This document shows, one piece after another, positions 53,529-64,000 of a stretch of DNA of 64,000 nt. Under the pieces are notes generated by a model. That model did not search any database, was not told where the DNA came from, and saw only the letters and a list, made by a program, of their open reading frames with translations. The translations under genes were made by a program, and so were the position numbers. Origin of the DNA: Kalaharituber pfeilii (Eukaryota > Ascomycota > Pezizomycetes > Pezizales > Pezizaceae). Location of the stretch: positions 930,001 to 994,000 of the forward strand of contig WHUZ01000010.1 of NCBI GenBank assembly GCA_015179045.1, written 5' to 3'. Position 1 is the stretch's first letter, and each line of letters begins with the position of its first letter.

Positions 53529-53939
53529 GGAGGGCCTGAACATAATGACGACTTGGTAAGGATAGGCCTAGAGGGTTTGGATGTGAATAGTTATGTTAAT
53601 ATGGATGCTCTTCATGAGAAGCTGGATATGATCAGTTCAGAAGGACAGGAGCACGGCCTCCTGGAAAAAAAGGCTTAAACTTCTAGCATGAAGGATGATG
53701 TGACCCTGAGGCGGCTTGTCATTGGGACTAGAGGAAGATTGGAACGTTCCGATTCCGCAACACATGATTATGATTACAGGCTGTTCGGATATGAGCCTAC
53801 ATGCTTGGTACCGCCGAGAAATTCCGTGATTAAGCATGAAGGAATATAGGAACTGGATTCCGTGGTAAATGAGCCCGTCGAAAGTTCCACGAACAACCTC
53901 AATGAATATTTCTAGTACGTTCTTGGCCAGTGTGCAAAA

Positions 53940-55150
53940 TACAAGGTTAAGAGAACAAGGTGCATCAAGAGAATCGTAATTCTTAATTCAATACATGTAC
54001 AATCTCCAGACTATTTATGTTCATCCAGTTCACCAGTCTCAGTTCCTTTCCTTCGAACATTTCCTTTGACTATGACAGTTTCTTTCAAAGCAGAGACAGT
54101 TCCTTGCAACCAAGCTAACAGTTCCTTTGACATCACAGTTCCTTTGATGCGCACCTTCCCGCACGTCCTCCCCCACGTCCTCCCCCTGCCCCTCCCGCAT
54201 CTCCTCCTGCACGAACATTTCCTTTGACTATGACAGTTCCTTGCAACCAGGCTAACAGTTCCTTTAACATCACAGTTTCTTTGATGCGCACCTCCTTCTG
54301 CCTCCGTCCTCCCCCTGCCCCTTCCGCATCTTCTGCACGAACATTTCCTTTGACTATGACAGTTCCTTTCAAAGCAGAGACAGTTCCTTGCAACCAGGCT
54401 AACGGTTCCTTTGACATCACAGTTCCTTTGACACACGCCTCCTTCTGCCTCCTCCCCACGTCCTCCCTCTGCCTCTCTACTAGCCCCTTCCCCATCCCCT
54501 CTGCCTCTTCCTCCACCTCCTCCCCGCGTACCTGAGCGGCCTGCCTCCCCAATTGGCCCGCATGGCCCCATGGGCTCTGCCTGGCACAAGCCGGCGTGCA
54601 ACACCCTTTGTACCAGCAGTCCAATAATTAATCCATGCATAGTTCGTCCAGGTAAGCTATACACACTACCGCATATCCATTGAAGGGCATTTGAGGGGGA
54701 TTTTCCCTCAGATTCCTTGCTAGATGCATGTCAGCAGCAAATAGAGTAACTCTTTTTGCATGCTACCATGCAACGGACAGAATCTAAGCACATTAGCTGC
54801 TAGTCCTCTTTATAGGAATGAATAAGGCATTACCCAGAAACCGATCAATAATGTAGGCCTTCACCCCAGCTTGCAGGGCATCTATAGCACCCTTGCTGAT
54901 CTTCATCTCGTGCGTGAATATCTCGGGGTATTCACCTGCGCGTTCTCTCAGAAGCTCCTTGACAAGGCGCTAAAATGCCCTCCGTGGGATGGCATTTTCG
55001 AGGCTATTCTGCTGCTCCTTTATCTCCTTTTATCCTTGCTTCTATTCTTTCATCCTTTTGTCCTTGTTCCTTTGTCTATAATTTTGCCTCTATTTTAAAC
55101 CCTTTTATCCTTGTGCCTTTCTTCGCAAGTTTCATTGTTCTCAACACTCC
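53940..55150 (+). mobile_element. LTR-like segment with internal CT-rich repeats
   Basis: TACATGTACAATCTCCAGAC, TCACCAGTCTCAGTTCCTTT and a TCATCCTTTTGTCCTTGTTC block at 55040 all recur in reverse complement at 56390-56745 in the same internal order. Between 54060 and 54440, AGTTCCTTTGACATCACAGT..GCAACCAGGCTAAC units repeat about three times at 100-140-bp spacing. This copy is longer than the right one because of that expansion. Confidence 0.6.
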
Positions 55151-55369
55151 ACCTCGCTCGAAGACTGCCAGCAGTCTGCCGGAGTGGAGGAAGGAGAGGA
55201 AGAAGAGGAGAGTAGAAGGAGAGAAGAGAGGAAGGAGAGGAGAGAGGAAGGAGAGATATAGGGGAGCCTGCCCGATGCAGAAACCAGAAGAACCGTCCGG
55301 AAGTTTCTGGAATCAGGTTTTCTAGAAGGGGAGGGGGGGTGGAACGGGGATGTGTATGTAGAACTTTCT

Positions 55370-55430
55370 TTGTTAAGCCTGTCTCCGGGCTTTGAGGGGA
55401 CCCTGCCATGGCTTAGCGCTGCAAGCGTGC
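55370..55430 (+). mobile_element. Decayed family B fragment
   Basis: GCCTGTCTCCGGGC (55377) and GGACCCTGCCATGGC..GCTGCAAGCG follow the order of the family B 3' region seen at 30590-30650 in reverse. No poly-A tail or TSD remains. Confidence 0.5.
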
Positions 55431-55599
55431 CGGAGTGAACTTAACAACAATCCTCAACAATACAGAACTTCCGACCTCACTAAAACCCATAAAACCCTGT
55501 GGGAAAAATTGGTTAAGAGTGTCGGTACATTAAGAGGATTCCAAACCAAATACACAAATACCCATTCCTTTCCTACGCTTCTCAAATTTATCTCTTGAC

Positions 55600-56400
55600 A
55601 GGGCTTTTGTCAAGATATCTGCAATATTTTCTCTTGTATCAATCCTTTAGAGATTGACATTTCCTTGTGCAATCTGGATTCGAATAGTGGTATCAATATG
55701 CTTGGTACGTTCATGGTGCTTAGGATTTTCGGCAAGAGCTTGAGCACCTTGGTTGTCGATATAGAGAAGGCTGGGTACGATCTGATCTAGGAGTACTGGT
55801 GCTGTGAGATACCTGGAGTAGGCAATTTAACCAAATCATTTCTTTGCAGGCTTCCGTTGCCGCTACATATTCTGCCTCGGTTGAGATAAGGCTACAAAAG
55901 ACTGACGCTGCGACTTCCAAGAAACTGTGCCTCCACAGAATGAGAATAAATATCGTGATGTTGATTTTCGTGTGTCCTTATGCCCTGCCCAGTCTGAGTC
56001 TGTATATCCAATACAGCTTGTTGTACCATCATAAAGAATACCATAGTCCAAAGTTCCCTTAAGATAGCGCAGTGTTCGCTTTGCAGCAGCAAGATGAATT
56101 GAAGTAGGCTGAGAGTTAAAGCGTGCCAGTGTTGATACTGCATATGCTAGTTCTGGTCGAGTACCTATCATAGCATACACACATTAATCAGATATTCATC
56201 GATATCAGAATACCACTCTCTTGGTGCTTGCTCCGTCCATACATAGACTTTTAAAGTTGACAGACCTTGCCAGGGATCTCCATGTATATTTCTTCATGTA
56301 GTGCGGGATAGAGAAATGCAGTCTTCACATCTAGTTGAAGCATTTCCCAGTTTAGCACCGCTGCTGTAGCCAATAGCACTCGAATAGTGTTGAAAATAAT
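55600..56400 (-). mobile_element. Ty1/copia RT-RNase H relic
   Basis: Minus-strand order: VLLATAAVLNWEMLQLDVKT and AFLYPALHEEIYMEIPGK (RT start, 56390-56260); a gap where the YVDD core should be; YAMIGTRPELAYAVSTLARF, AAKRTLRYLKGTLDYGILYD, GYTDSDWAGHKDTRKSTSRY and GGTVSWKSQRQSFVALS (RNase H, 56180-55890); STEAEYVAATEACKEMIWLN near 55870. Frames are broken. Gag, protease and integrase are absent, and the LTR-like block abuts the RT directly, so the element is internally deleted. Confidence 0.8.
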
Positions 56401-56745
56401 GAAATATGCGAACAAAGAAACAAGGATAAAAGGATCAAAAATGGAGGCAAGGTTATAGACAAAGGAACAAGGACAAAGGATGAAAGAATAGAAGCAAGGA
56501 TAAAGGAACAACAAAGGTGCGCATCAAAGAAACTGTGGTGTCAAAGGAACTGTTAGTCTGGTTGCAAGGAACTGTCTCTGTTGAAGGAAGCTTTGAAAGG
56601 AACTGTCATAGTCAAAGGAAATGTTCGAAGGAAAGGAATTGAGACTGGTGAACTGGATGAACATAAATAGTCTGGAGATTGTACATGTATTGAATTAAGA
56701 ATCAAGCGACCGACGATTCTCGATGCACCTTATATTTTGCACAGC
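56390..56745 (-). mobile_element. LTR-like segment, inverted mate of 53940-55150
   Basis: The reverse complement of the left copy: CTGGAGATTGTACATGTATT at 56670, AACTGTCATAGTCAAAGGAA, and GGACAAAGGATGAAAGAATA at 56470. It joins the copia RT frame directly at about 56390. Confidence 0.6.
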
Positions 56746-56984
56746 ACTGTACTCGCACTCGCACTCGCACCGCACTCACACCGCACTCGCACCCACACTC
56801 ACACCTAAGTTGCATTCACATTAAGCATTGCTGCACACCATCTTTACGAAATTGAAAGAAACAAGAATTCGCAAACCTGTTTCTTATTATTTCGGTTGAG
56901 ATGGGTGGGGATTGTGATGCTAGTGGCGCTCTTGGTTTGGAACAAAGAGTTTGTTACTAGTTGAGACGCAAACGGACACTGAGG

Positions 56985-57245
56985 GTATGAGACTACTGAG
57001 TTCGTTTGCGGAGGATGATTCCGGAGATAAAGATTATTTCCCAGGTGCCCAGGAACCTGAGGATGAGTGGGAATATTGTGGGAGACTACTGAGTTCGTTT
57101 GTGGAGGATGATTCCGGAGATGATTATTTCCCAGGTGCCCAGGAACCTGAGGATGAGTGGGAATAATGTGGGAGACTACTGAGTTCGTTTGCGGAGGATG
57201 ATTCCGGAGAAGATTATTTCCCAGGTGCCCAGGAACCTGAAGGAA
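56985..57245 (+). repeat. ~95-bp tandem repeat, three units, coding acidic peptide
   Basis: Units of GAGACTACTGAGTTCGTTTG, GGAGGATGATTCCGGAGA, TTATTTCCCAGGTGCCCAGG encode SFxEDDSGDxYFPGAQEPED followed by EWE. A fourth unit lies at 58315-58390 in the gag relic downstream (PAFAEDDSGDEDYFPGAQER). Small indels alter the frame between units. Confidence 0.85.
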
Positions 57246-57324
57246 GTGCCGTGCCAGTGAGGGTACTCATTCGCACTCTTTCGCACTTATATTATTTTTT
57301 TTTTCCCCCTTTATTTCCTTACCA

Positions 57325-57376
57325 TGTATTTAACGCCCCTCGGGCGGCAAGCGATCAATGATAAAAAAAAAAAAAG
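57325..57376 (+). mobile_element. Diverged family A-like stub
   Basis: AACGCCCCTCGGGCGGCAAG, CGATCAATGAT plus A(13). The 3' end pattern (GGGCGGCA.GCGA..AAT) matches family A with substitutions. TSD not resolved. Confidence 0.5.
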
Positions 57377-57546
57377 AAAACCCCTTTCGCACTCTTACCC
57401 TCACGCTTTCTCTTGCACTCTTACCTTTGCCCTTACCTCTACAATCATCATTCGAACGTCGCTACTATAGTTTTCCAATACCTTTCTACCTGCACTTAGA
57501 CTCACCTTCACTCAACAATTGCGCACACCCTGTATCTTGAGCAGTC

Positions 57547-58600
57547 ATGGCTTCTACTTCTCATGTTGCATCCTCTCCCGCCCCTACTACCCATTACTTC
57601 TTCCAATCACCTCATCACCCAGGAGCATCTTATTTTGATAGCAAGAATGTGACTGACTTTGTTACATCTTGGGAGGACTTGACAGTTGATTGGCCTGATG
57701 AGCAAAAGGTGAAAAAGGTCCCCCTATACTGCAACAAACTAATTGGAAAGTATGTTCGAACTATGACAACTTTCAGAAGTTTTACTACTTGGGGTTGGTT
57801 CAAGACGGAATTGTCACAAGAGTTTAAGGAAGATGACTTGGAGCAAGAAGAGGTACACTGAGTGCTATCTACAATCAATTGTGACGAATATGCATGATAC
57901 TGCAAGCCGACTGCTACTCAGTACGGAGAATTCATCTTTTAATTTGCAGAACACTCGGACCAGTTGGTTGAAGAAGGGATAATCAATGAACATACACGTG
58001 TGTTCCTATTTCTTCAGGCATTTTCAGATAAGATGGGAGATAAGCTATGCAAATGCTGCTCCATTGATATTGAAGATACAGAAACAACCCGTACCACATG
58101 GCAAGAACGAAATCTACTATCTAGTGAGCATGGTAGTTACGGAAGGAGCGGGCCGCGAGACCATGACGGCTGAGGATATGTCTCGGGTCCAGACTATCCT
58201 CGATATACATGAGACAGCATCATCCAATCGGGGTATAGTCCTGGATCGCCGTGGCATGAGGGGAATACGAGGGCCTCAAGTGGGCGCAGGTCGCCCCCGG
58301 TTCGTCGATGATCCAGCATTTGCGGAGGATGATTCCGGAGATGAAGATTATTTCCCAGGTGCCCAGGAACGTGAGGATGAGTGGGAATAAAGTGGGAATA
58401 TGATCAAGGAAGTGCCAGTGAGGATAGCTTCAATTTAGAGGGGCCACTCGATGGTGAGGATGATGGGGATGATGGGGGGGATGGGGAGGATGGAGAGGAT
58501 GGGGAGGAGCCGCGGGTTGGATTGCAGCAGCTCCAACTCGGGCTTGAGCTCGTCGACCAATCACTCGTATATTGGCAGGAGGGGCGTCGCCATTAGCAGG
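57547..58600 (+). pseudogene. Retrotransposon Gag-like relic
   Basis: ATG at 57547, then ASYFDSKNVTDFVTSWEDLT, WPDEQKVKKVPLYCNKLIGK and WGWFKTELSQEFKEDD, a layout known from fungal LTR-retrotransposon Gag proteins (FDGKNVxxFL..WE). The frame stops at 57859. Further fragments appear in other frames (DQLVEEGIINEHTRVFLFLQ, GRETMTAEDMSRVQTILDIH, RRGMRGIRGPQVGAGRPRFV), then an acidic tail with the tandem peptide and a GGGGATGATGG run. No pol domain follows. Confidence 0.6.
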
Positions 58601-59509
58601 GAAGACAGGTGATGGTACTCAAGTTCATCTGAGTGGATCACATCAGGATACGCATACTTATGTGCCGTCTTGAGAACAGCTTTGGCATCCCGCAACCTCT
58701 GGATACGCTTTCGCATATCTCGGATGCGCTTTTCAAAGCATCTCTCCTGGGTATCCGGCGTTTCGTTGCATGTACTCTGTGTTGCATTGCTGCATCAGAG
58801 TCCGTTGCGGGTCGTCATAATGTTGGACAGGAGCAAGCAAGTTAGGGTCCAAGGGCGGGGGCCTCTACAGTTGACAGAACTCCCATGATTTGAATTGGCT
58901 GACTAGCTGTCATTTCGAAGATTAACCCTTTACCTTACATATCTATTTCTTCTTCATTGCTACAAAGTCTCGATCTTCTATTCCATTCTCTACATACTGC
59001 ACCGCAAATTGCTTCGAAAACAGAGGCACTAGTGCACAGGCAGCCGGATTTGCAAGTGCCCCCCACAATTCACCATTGTGGCAAGTGTCCCCCACAATTC
59101 ACCATTATGGCGCCCCGCGGGAACCCACTTCATTGGTATGTTCCATATTTGTTGGAGGGTGGGCTCATATAGAGTCCCAATGAAGACCGTCCAGGAGACT
59201 CTTGTATCAGCCCGGCGGTCAACGAGGTTAGACCCCCGCTGTCATCAGCAAATGAAGCAGAAGTGAAGCGCATCATTCGAGTTCTAAGGTTGGAGCCAAC
59301 GGAATCTCCAATCTCATCATCGACTCCCTACGGTCGGCGGGTTGGTGCAACCAGACTACATCGACCCATGGCCCTCTGATGATCGCCCTCAGGGGCTAGC
59401 TCTGAAGGGATGGACTAAGGCAGAGCTTCAATCTCTCAAGCTTAGGCTTGTCGACTTTACCTTCCATCAAGTGGGGTACCGGTAAAATCCTATCCATGAC
59501 CACGAACTT
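58601..59509. other. Spacer with a 30-bp tandem duplication
   Basis: TGCCCCCCACAATTCACCAT, TGTGGCAAG and TGTCCCCCACAATTCACCAT are adjacent at 59056-59106. No gene recognised. Confidence 0.45.
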
Positions 59510-59691
59510 CCCCATTTCCATGGTACTCCGAGTACTTGCATGTTTGGAGAATTTCCCTTTCCTAAAGCTTTGTTTTCGTATCCTATCCACAGCAGGCAAA
59601 TTCCATTTAAATTCCAGATGTTTATGATTTCATGGATATGTGGTTTGAACCGGGGCGACTCGTTTTGCGATATTTTCTTTTTTTCTTTTTT

Positions 59692-59728
<37 letters not shown>

Positions 59729-59850
59729 AGATCATAAACATCTGGAATCTAAATGGAATTTTCCTGCTGTGGATAGGATGCGAAAACAAAGCTTTTAAGA
59801 AAGGGATATTCTCCAAACATGCAAGTACTTGGGGTACCATGGAAATGGGG
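59510..59850. repeat. Fold-back element, ~123-bp arms around poly-T
   Basis: 59510-59632 (CCCATTTCCATGGTACTCCG ... CCAGATGTTTATGATTTC) matches the reverse complement of 59728-59850 with about 10 differences. The 95-bp loop holds TTGAACCGGGGC and a ~45-bp T-rich tract. Transcripts across it would form a long hairpin. Confidence 0.9.
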
Positions 59851-60155
59851 ACAAGAGTGTCCATCTCAGGGAGATGCCGGACAACCCTCTTTCCCTATTC
59901 AGCTTAAGAGTTGAACCGGGGCCCTCAAGTCTGCTCTCTCCATGGTGCTTTTGGTTACCTCCATCGCTAGAGACCACAGCTTTCAACTTCAACCAAGTAA
60001 CAGGTCAGTTCAAACCTTGGCGAAATCTTGGTTCACGGGAGAGGAAGTGTTGAGGCAATGGAATGAGGATGGTATCACCATAGTGAGAGGAGCAATGAGT
60101 TGGTTATTCGAGGATCCGGAGGTAGTTACCCTGATACGAGAAGAAATCCAAATAT

Positions 60156-61201
60156 ATGATACGTGTGGACCCTTTGAACCCATTGCAGCGCAGTGCAACC
60201 GCAGCACAACCTGCAGCGCAATCTCCGCAACCAAACACGGCGCGATTTCATAGGGATTTTACAGCAAAGTTTCGCAGCGCAGCGGAGCGCAATGTCGCGA
60301 TGGGGCCCTCAAAACCTCAGAATCCTGACTTTTATCCCACTGTTCGGAGCACTCCTAGCATGCACGCCCCAGCACCTACCCAGCCTTATTCCCCCCATAG
60401 CTATCCAGCAGCCGCACAATATGCATCTCAACTCCCTGTGCAACGCCCTCATGAAGTAACACCCAATTATAATCAACTCCCAGAGGCACGTCCGCAAGTA
60501 CCCGGAACCCCACATGATCGTACACATCGTGCGCAGGCGTTGCCATACACCAACGCATTACACACTGCTCCAGCTGGTGCTGGTACCCATGCCGATACGT
60601 CGGACATACGGGAAGCTGCTGCATACGCACTTCAGTCCCAAACACCCACCATCGAATCCACAGATAGCCGATCGCAATCGAGACCCGCATCAGGCATCAT
60701 GAGTGTTGGCAACCTCATACGCCACGACTTAAATGCAGGCGCAAGTAGTATACCGGTCAACGTTGGAGTGTTCCATGACAGGACGAAAACAATGTCAAGC
60801 CTATCCTCCGAGATGTCACCGGGTGCGTGTGAGCGTGAGTAAGGACAACTAGAGTTCAGGGTTACAGGTCTGGGTGTTCCCATTGCTACGACTGGAGTAG
60901 AGTATTCAACACCTGAATCTGCAACCTCAGCTAAAAATACTCATCCCCACCGTCACCAAACGTACACCACCCCAAAAAGACCTCATGAGCAGCTCCATTA
61001 TCGAGCTCAAGGCACCCCCGCCGCGACGTCTGGACATTACGAGCTCTCGCCGAAAGATGATCAAGACCGGTATTACGTCGGTGATCGCCCTGACGACCCA
61101 TACACCTACCCTCTACCACCATCTCCCTCCCGATACCATCCCGCCCCCTCCCAGTACCATCCCGCTCCCTCCCAGTACCATCCTGCTCCCTCGCTCATTT
61201 G
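60156..61201 (+). CDS. Unrecognised Pro/Ala/Tyr-rich protein
   Basis: ATG at 60156 opens 228 codons: QRSATAAQPAAQSPQPNTAR, FHRDFTAKFRSAAERNVAMG, PTQPYSPHSYPAAAQYASQL and SRPASGIMSVGNLIRHDLNA. A GTGAGT at 60835 and TTACAG at 60867 would remove the stop and continue in phase with LGVPIATTGVEYSTPESATS, HYELSPKDDQDRYYVGDRPD and three PSQYHPA repeats, stop at 61201. That intron would be only 33 bp, short for a fungus, so the link is uncertain. An upstream exon (SWFTGEEVLRQWNEDGITIV, 60030-60150) may belong to it. No domain recognised. The disordered composition suggests a regulatory protein tail. Confidence 0.45.
61134..61196 (+). repeat. 21-bp coding repeat (PSQYHPA), three units
   Basis: CCCTCCCAGTACCATCCCGCT recurs three times in frame at the end of the preceding gene. 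Confidence 0.8.
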
Positions 61202-61334
61202 ATTATTCTTCTTTGATTATTTGGACTTCTTTCATTATTAGAATTCTTTGACATAGAATCTATCTTTACTTTGTGATTCGAGTTATTACTTTCTTTGCCT
61301 CCTTTGTTAATATGTAGATTAAAATAGCATGTTT

Positions 61335-61393
61335 TTTTTTTTTGTTTTTTTTTTTCACGTGACCCCGCTTGTAGCTGTTCGCCATGGCAGGGC
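61335..61393 (-). mobile_element. Family B retroposon stub, ~59 bp, 13-bp TSD
   Basis: AAATAGCATGTTT at 61322-61334 and 61394-61406 flanks a T-rich tract and CACGTGACCCCGCTTGTAGC, TGTTCGCCATGGCAGGGC. Confidence 0.88.
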
Positions 61394-61862
61394 AAATAGC
61401 ATGTTTGTTCGGTAATTAGGAAAGCAAGCAATCTTTTCGGCACTCTTGCAATACTACACTTTGCACCCACGTTCCCATTCGCTATTCAACATGTGAATAC
61501 AAGCCTTGTGTGTATTCCGCCAGTTCTCAACCTTCCGGCCACTCTGAGGATAGTAGACACTATCGCTCTCCTTTTACAACAGATACGCTTCGAATTCTTC
61601 ACTAAAACGGGCAGCAGGTTCTTACAAACCTGGATCGGGTCGCAACCGGCGCTCGATATATTGTCCCTTATGTAAACACCCGAGTAGTGGTATACGTAAG
61701 TGCTCTCCTAGTAGCCGATACCAACACCCAGAGCACTTCTATGTGCCTGTACCTAAAAAAAAAAAATACGCTCAGGCTGCTGCACAAACGTTTGCTGAAG
61801 ACACCAATTGGTATTCGATGAGATTCTGAAACAGCACCCTCGTCGTCGTCGTCGTAACACCG

Positions 61863-61947
61863 TACTAGCCAGTAAAATATGTATTCGGACAGGGGTACTA
61901 ATGCACAACATGCGCTATGTCTGAATACATATTTTACTAGCTAGTAG
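61863..61947. repeat. 85-bp near-perfect palindrome
   Basis: 29-bp arms with two mismatches (TACTAGCCAGTAAAATATGT at 61863; ACATATTTTACTAGCTAGTA to 61947) around a 27-bp loop. A small MITE or fold-back relic. Confidence 0.85.
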
Positions 61948-64000
61948 CCGGCCAACCTATAGCTGTCGCTTAGGTGATGGGGCTTAAGATGTATGTATAA
62001 CTGAGCAGAGAATCAGAGTTCAGAATTAAGCTTCTATCATAATTTACAGTGGAAGGCGTTGCAGCTACGTACATTGCATTTTGCCCTAGATTGTATACTG
62101 CAGAATTTAACCATCAGCGGCCGACTAGCGAGCTGTATAATGCCGACGCAGGTACCATAGGAACAAACATGGGAAGGTATATTTCTCCTGAGTGCGGCGC
62201 AGTTTTTCCTGCATATTGGCATTAATTGACTGCGTCCGGAGATTTTTAGGTACCTATTCATGTGGAGACGAGTAATATTCATGATGTTTCCTGCAATGTC
62301 CAGGGAATGGTTATGGGCTACTTGCTTGATGCACATGCAATGCAAGTATGTTGTGATCAGGATGCGATAACATGGAGTTTTGAACAAAGCACATTTCCAT
62401 TACTTAGGGACGTTTGACGGGTGGCTCCAAGGTTAAGCTTTTCTGGTTTAAATTGATAGATAAAAGTATGCGTATCATGATCAACGTGAGCAGTTTCAGC
62501 GATGATGGGATCCCCTAGCGAACTGTTTCTTATGATACACTTGGCCAGGCAGTTCGCAATTGGTTTTCCAGAAGGAATCGAGCTTCCTATAAATGAAGCA
62601 TACTAGTAGTCATTTCCGATAGCTATAAGCACGCTGAAGCTATAGTAGAAGATTTATCTGCCACGGAAATAATACATTCATACTAGTCAGTAAGTGTTTC
62701 GCAGGCTCAAAACTGGTCTTAGATACAGCTAGAACTGCCACGAGCTCAAATAGCGAGATATGTTTGCAAATACGGTCTGGTATCACAATCAGCTGGGATC
62801 TAGTACCTCTGTTAGCCGTTTCCAGGATACTAAACTCCTGGAATTTGGTACATACTTTTCTTCTCTATATCTGATACAGATAATTTTTTTGTTGCTCCGC
62901 TGATGGCTTATTGTGGAGAAATGAGAACTTAGCTCAAGTCAGGCGATAGTAGAATCGGGTCAACGCAGAGGACAGGTGATCAGTACTTTCCTGCTACTTA
63001 CCTCCATATTCATGTATATGTATATGTGAGGCGGGACAGAAGCAGTGCAGTGCAGATAGTGCAGCTAATGTTGGTGACATCCCCGGTACCAGTCACGTCC
63101 GCGTTGACAAGTCCATGGGAATTTGAATGATTTCATGTGTGATGCTGTCGTGGAATTCTCCCGTAACATCTAATCAGCTGTCAGTGCTCGATATCGATAA
63201 TGACGAGTTCGAGGGACTGTCAATGAATCAATTTGTGAGAGAGGGCGATACCGTGTCATAAATTCTAATCCATCTAGTAGTTAGAGGATCCTCGCACGAG
63301 ACTGCTAGTACATACCTGAGTGCCCGAAGTTACAACAAGAGATTGAAATCACGCCTATTAAATTGATCCGTGCCGTTGCGCTGCAATTAATTTTTGGTAG
63401 TACTTGGTACATACATAGTCCCCGTGCTACACAGCCGGCTGACTCACCAAGCTCACTGCTTGTGTGCTACAATTCTCTAACCTACTTTGTTTAGTCTCAT
63501 CTCTATCTATGCTTTTATGTTATGGTTTGCTTCACTGACCCCGATACCTTGCTCACCCATTCACATGTATGTCCCCCCCACCCCCACCCCACCCTACGAA
63601 GAGGAATATCAACGTATCTAGGCATGGCGACAACACTAGTACCACGCGGGCTATATATGGCTTTCGATTCCAGGGCCCTCAATCGCTGATCAAATGTAGG
63701 TGCCGCCTCCTCAGCCGCCAGCAGGCCATTTAGGTAGCGGCGGCTCTTTCTTATATAAGTGTTCATACAAAATCCTGAATGTATGCTGATGCCGTTAGCT
63801 AATTATACATGACAGGGGCGTTTATCCATGCTGATATACCAAACTCGTCATGTACATGCCGCAGCCTATACAAACGCTGGCTGAACTCTAACTTACATCA
63901 ACAAAGTCCCTCGACTTGACTTCCTTTTCTAGAAGCGTTTTGCAACTAACTTAATTATACATGCCGGCCTTTGCCTCATGTTTAGCCACTGTTCAATTCA
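61948..64000. other. Gene-free stretch to window end
   Basis: Only short frames without motifs. A C-rich run (CCCCCCCACCCCCACCCCAC) lies at about 63573. Nothing else recognised. Confidence 0.35.

Noticed and set aside
62037..62387. 116-codon minus-strand frame
   Set aside because: No motif, low-probability composition, no context; not called.

Overview
The window looks like nuclear DNA of a filamentous ascomycete. Genes carry short spliceosomal introns (44-93 bp), one gene encodes an Stc1-domain protein, relics of fungal SOG2 and Rheb genes are present, and there is a fungal NACHT-WD40 gene. The very high transposon load, long gene-poor stretches and a family of degenerate PD-(D/E)XK-like genes would fit a Pezizomycete (truffle or cup-fungus relative). 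That placement is inference; no rRNA or marker gene is present to prove it.

Layout. 1-925: secreted Ser/Thr-rich protein gene (minus strand, runs off the left edge). 1902-2862: inverted-repeat element. 3310-5663 (minus): broken Rheb-like GTPase with an Hsp70-like fragment inside it, a proline-rich remnant and a broken WD40 array. 5664-6170: hAT-like end plus a degenerate minisatellite. 7249-8180 and 10497-11462: two decayed members of a family whose intact member lies at 15705-16605. 8438-9874: intact acidic orphan gene. 12645-14950 (minus): decayed Tad1-like LINE. 17530-19990 and 23265-25680: two diverged copies of one segment, each with a membrane-anchored coiled-coil remnant and Tc1-like transposase remnants. 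20184-21772 (minus): RecQ-like helicase fragment with a repeat-filled intron. 26154-29043: NACHT / pentapeptide / WD40 receptor pseudogene. 29415-32700: SOG2 relic cut by three LINE-type insertions. 34598-34949: MITE. 36576-38283 (minus): Stc1-domain gene. 39370-40850: two tandem arrays. 41440-42930: Ty3-type Gag relic between inverted repeats. 44351-46456 (minus): large conserved coiled-coil protein gene. 50056-50775: hAT MITE. 51947-53528: broken secreted Cys-rich protein gene. 53940-56745: copia relic and inverted LTR-like repeats. 57000-58600: gag relic with acidic tandem repeats. 59510-59850: fold-back element. 60156-61201: unrecognised proline/tyrosine-rich gene.

Two non-LTR retrotransposon 3' ends recur. 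Family A ends in CGCCATAGCCC(T/A)TAGGGC..(A)n and family B in CCATGGCGAACAGCTGCAAG..(A)n. Most copies are only 48-71 bp long, yet most are framed by perfect 9-14 bp target-site duplications. Family B also includes a 1,424-bp element carrying an intact ORF1 and no reverse transcriptase.

The genes that look intact by eye are the acidic orphan (8438-9874), the PD-(D/E)XK-like gene (15705-16605), the Stc1 gene and the 701-codon coiled-coil frame. The window reads as a transposon graveyard with these few genes standing in it. No tRNA, rRNA or CRISPR was seen.
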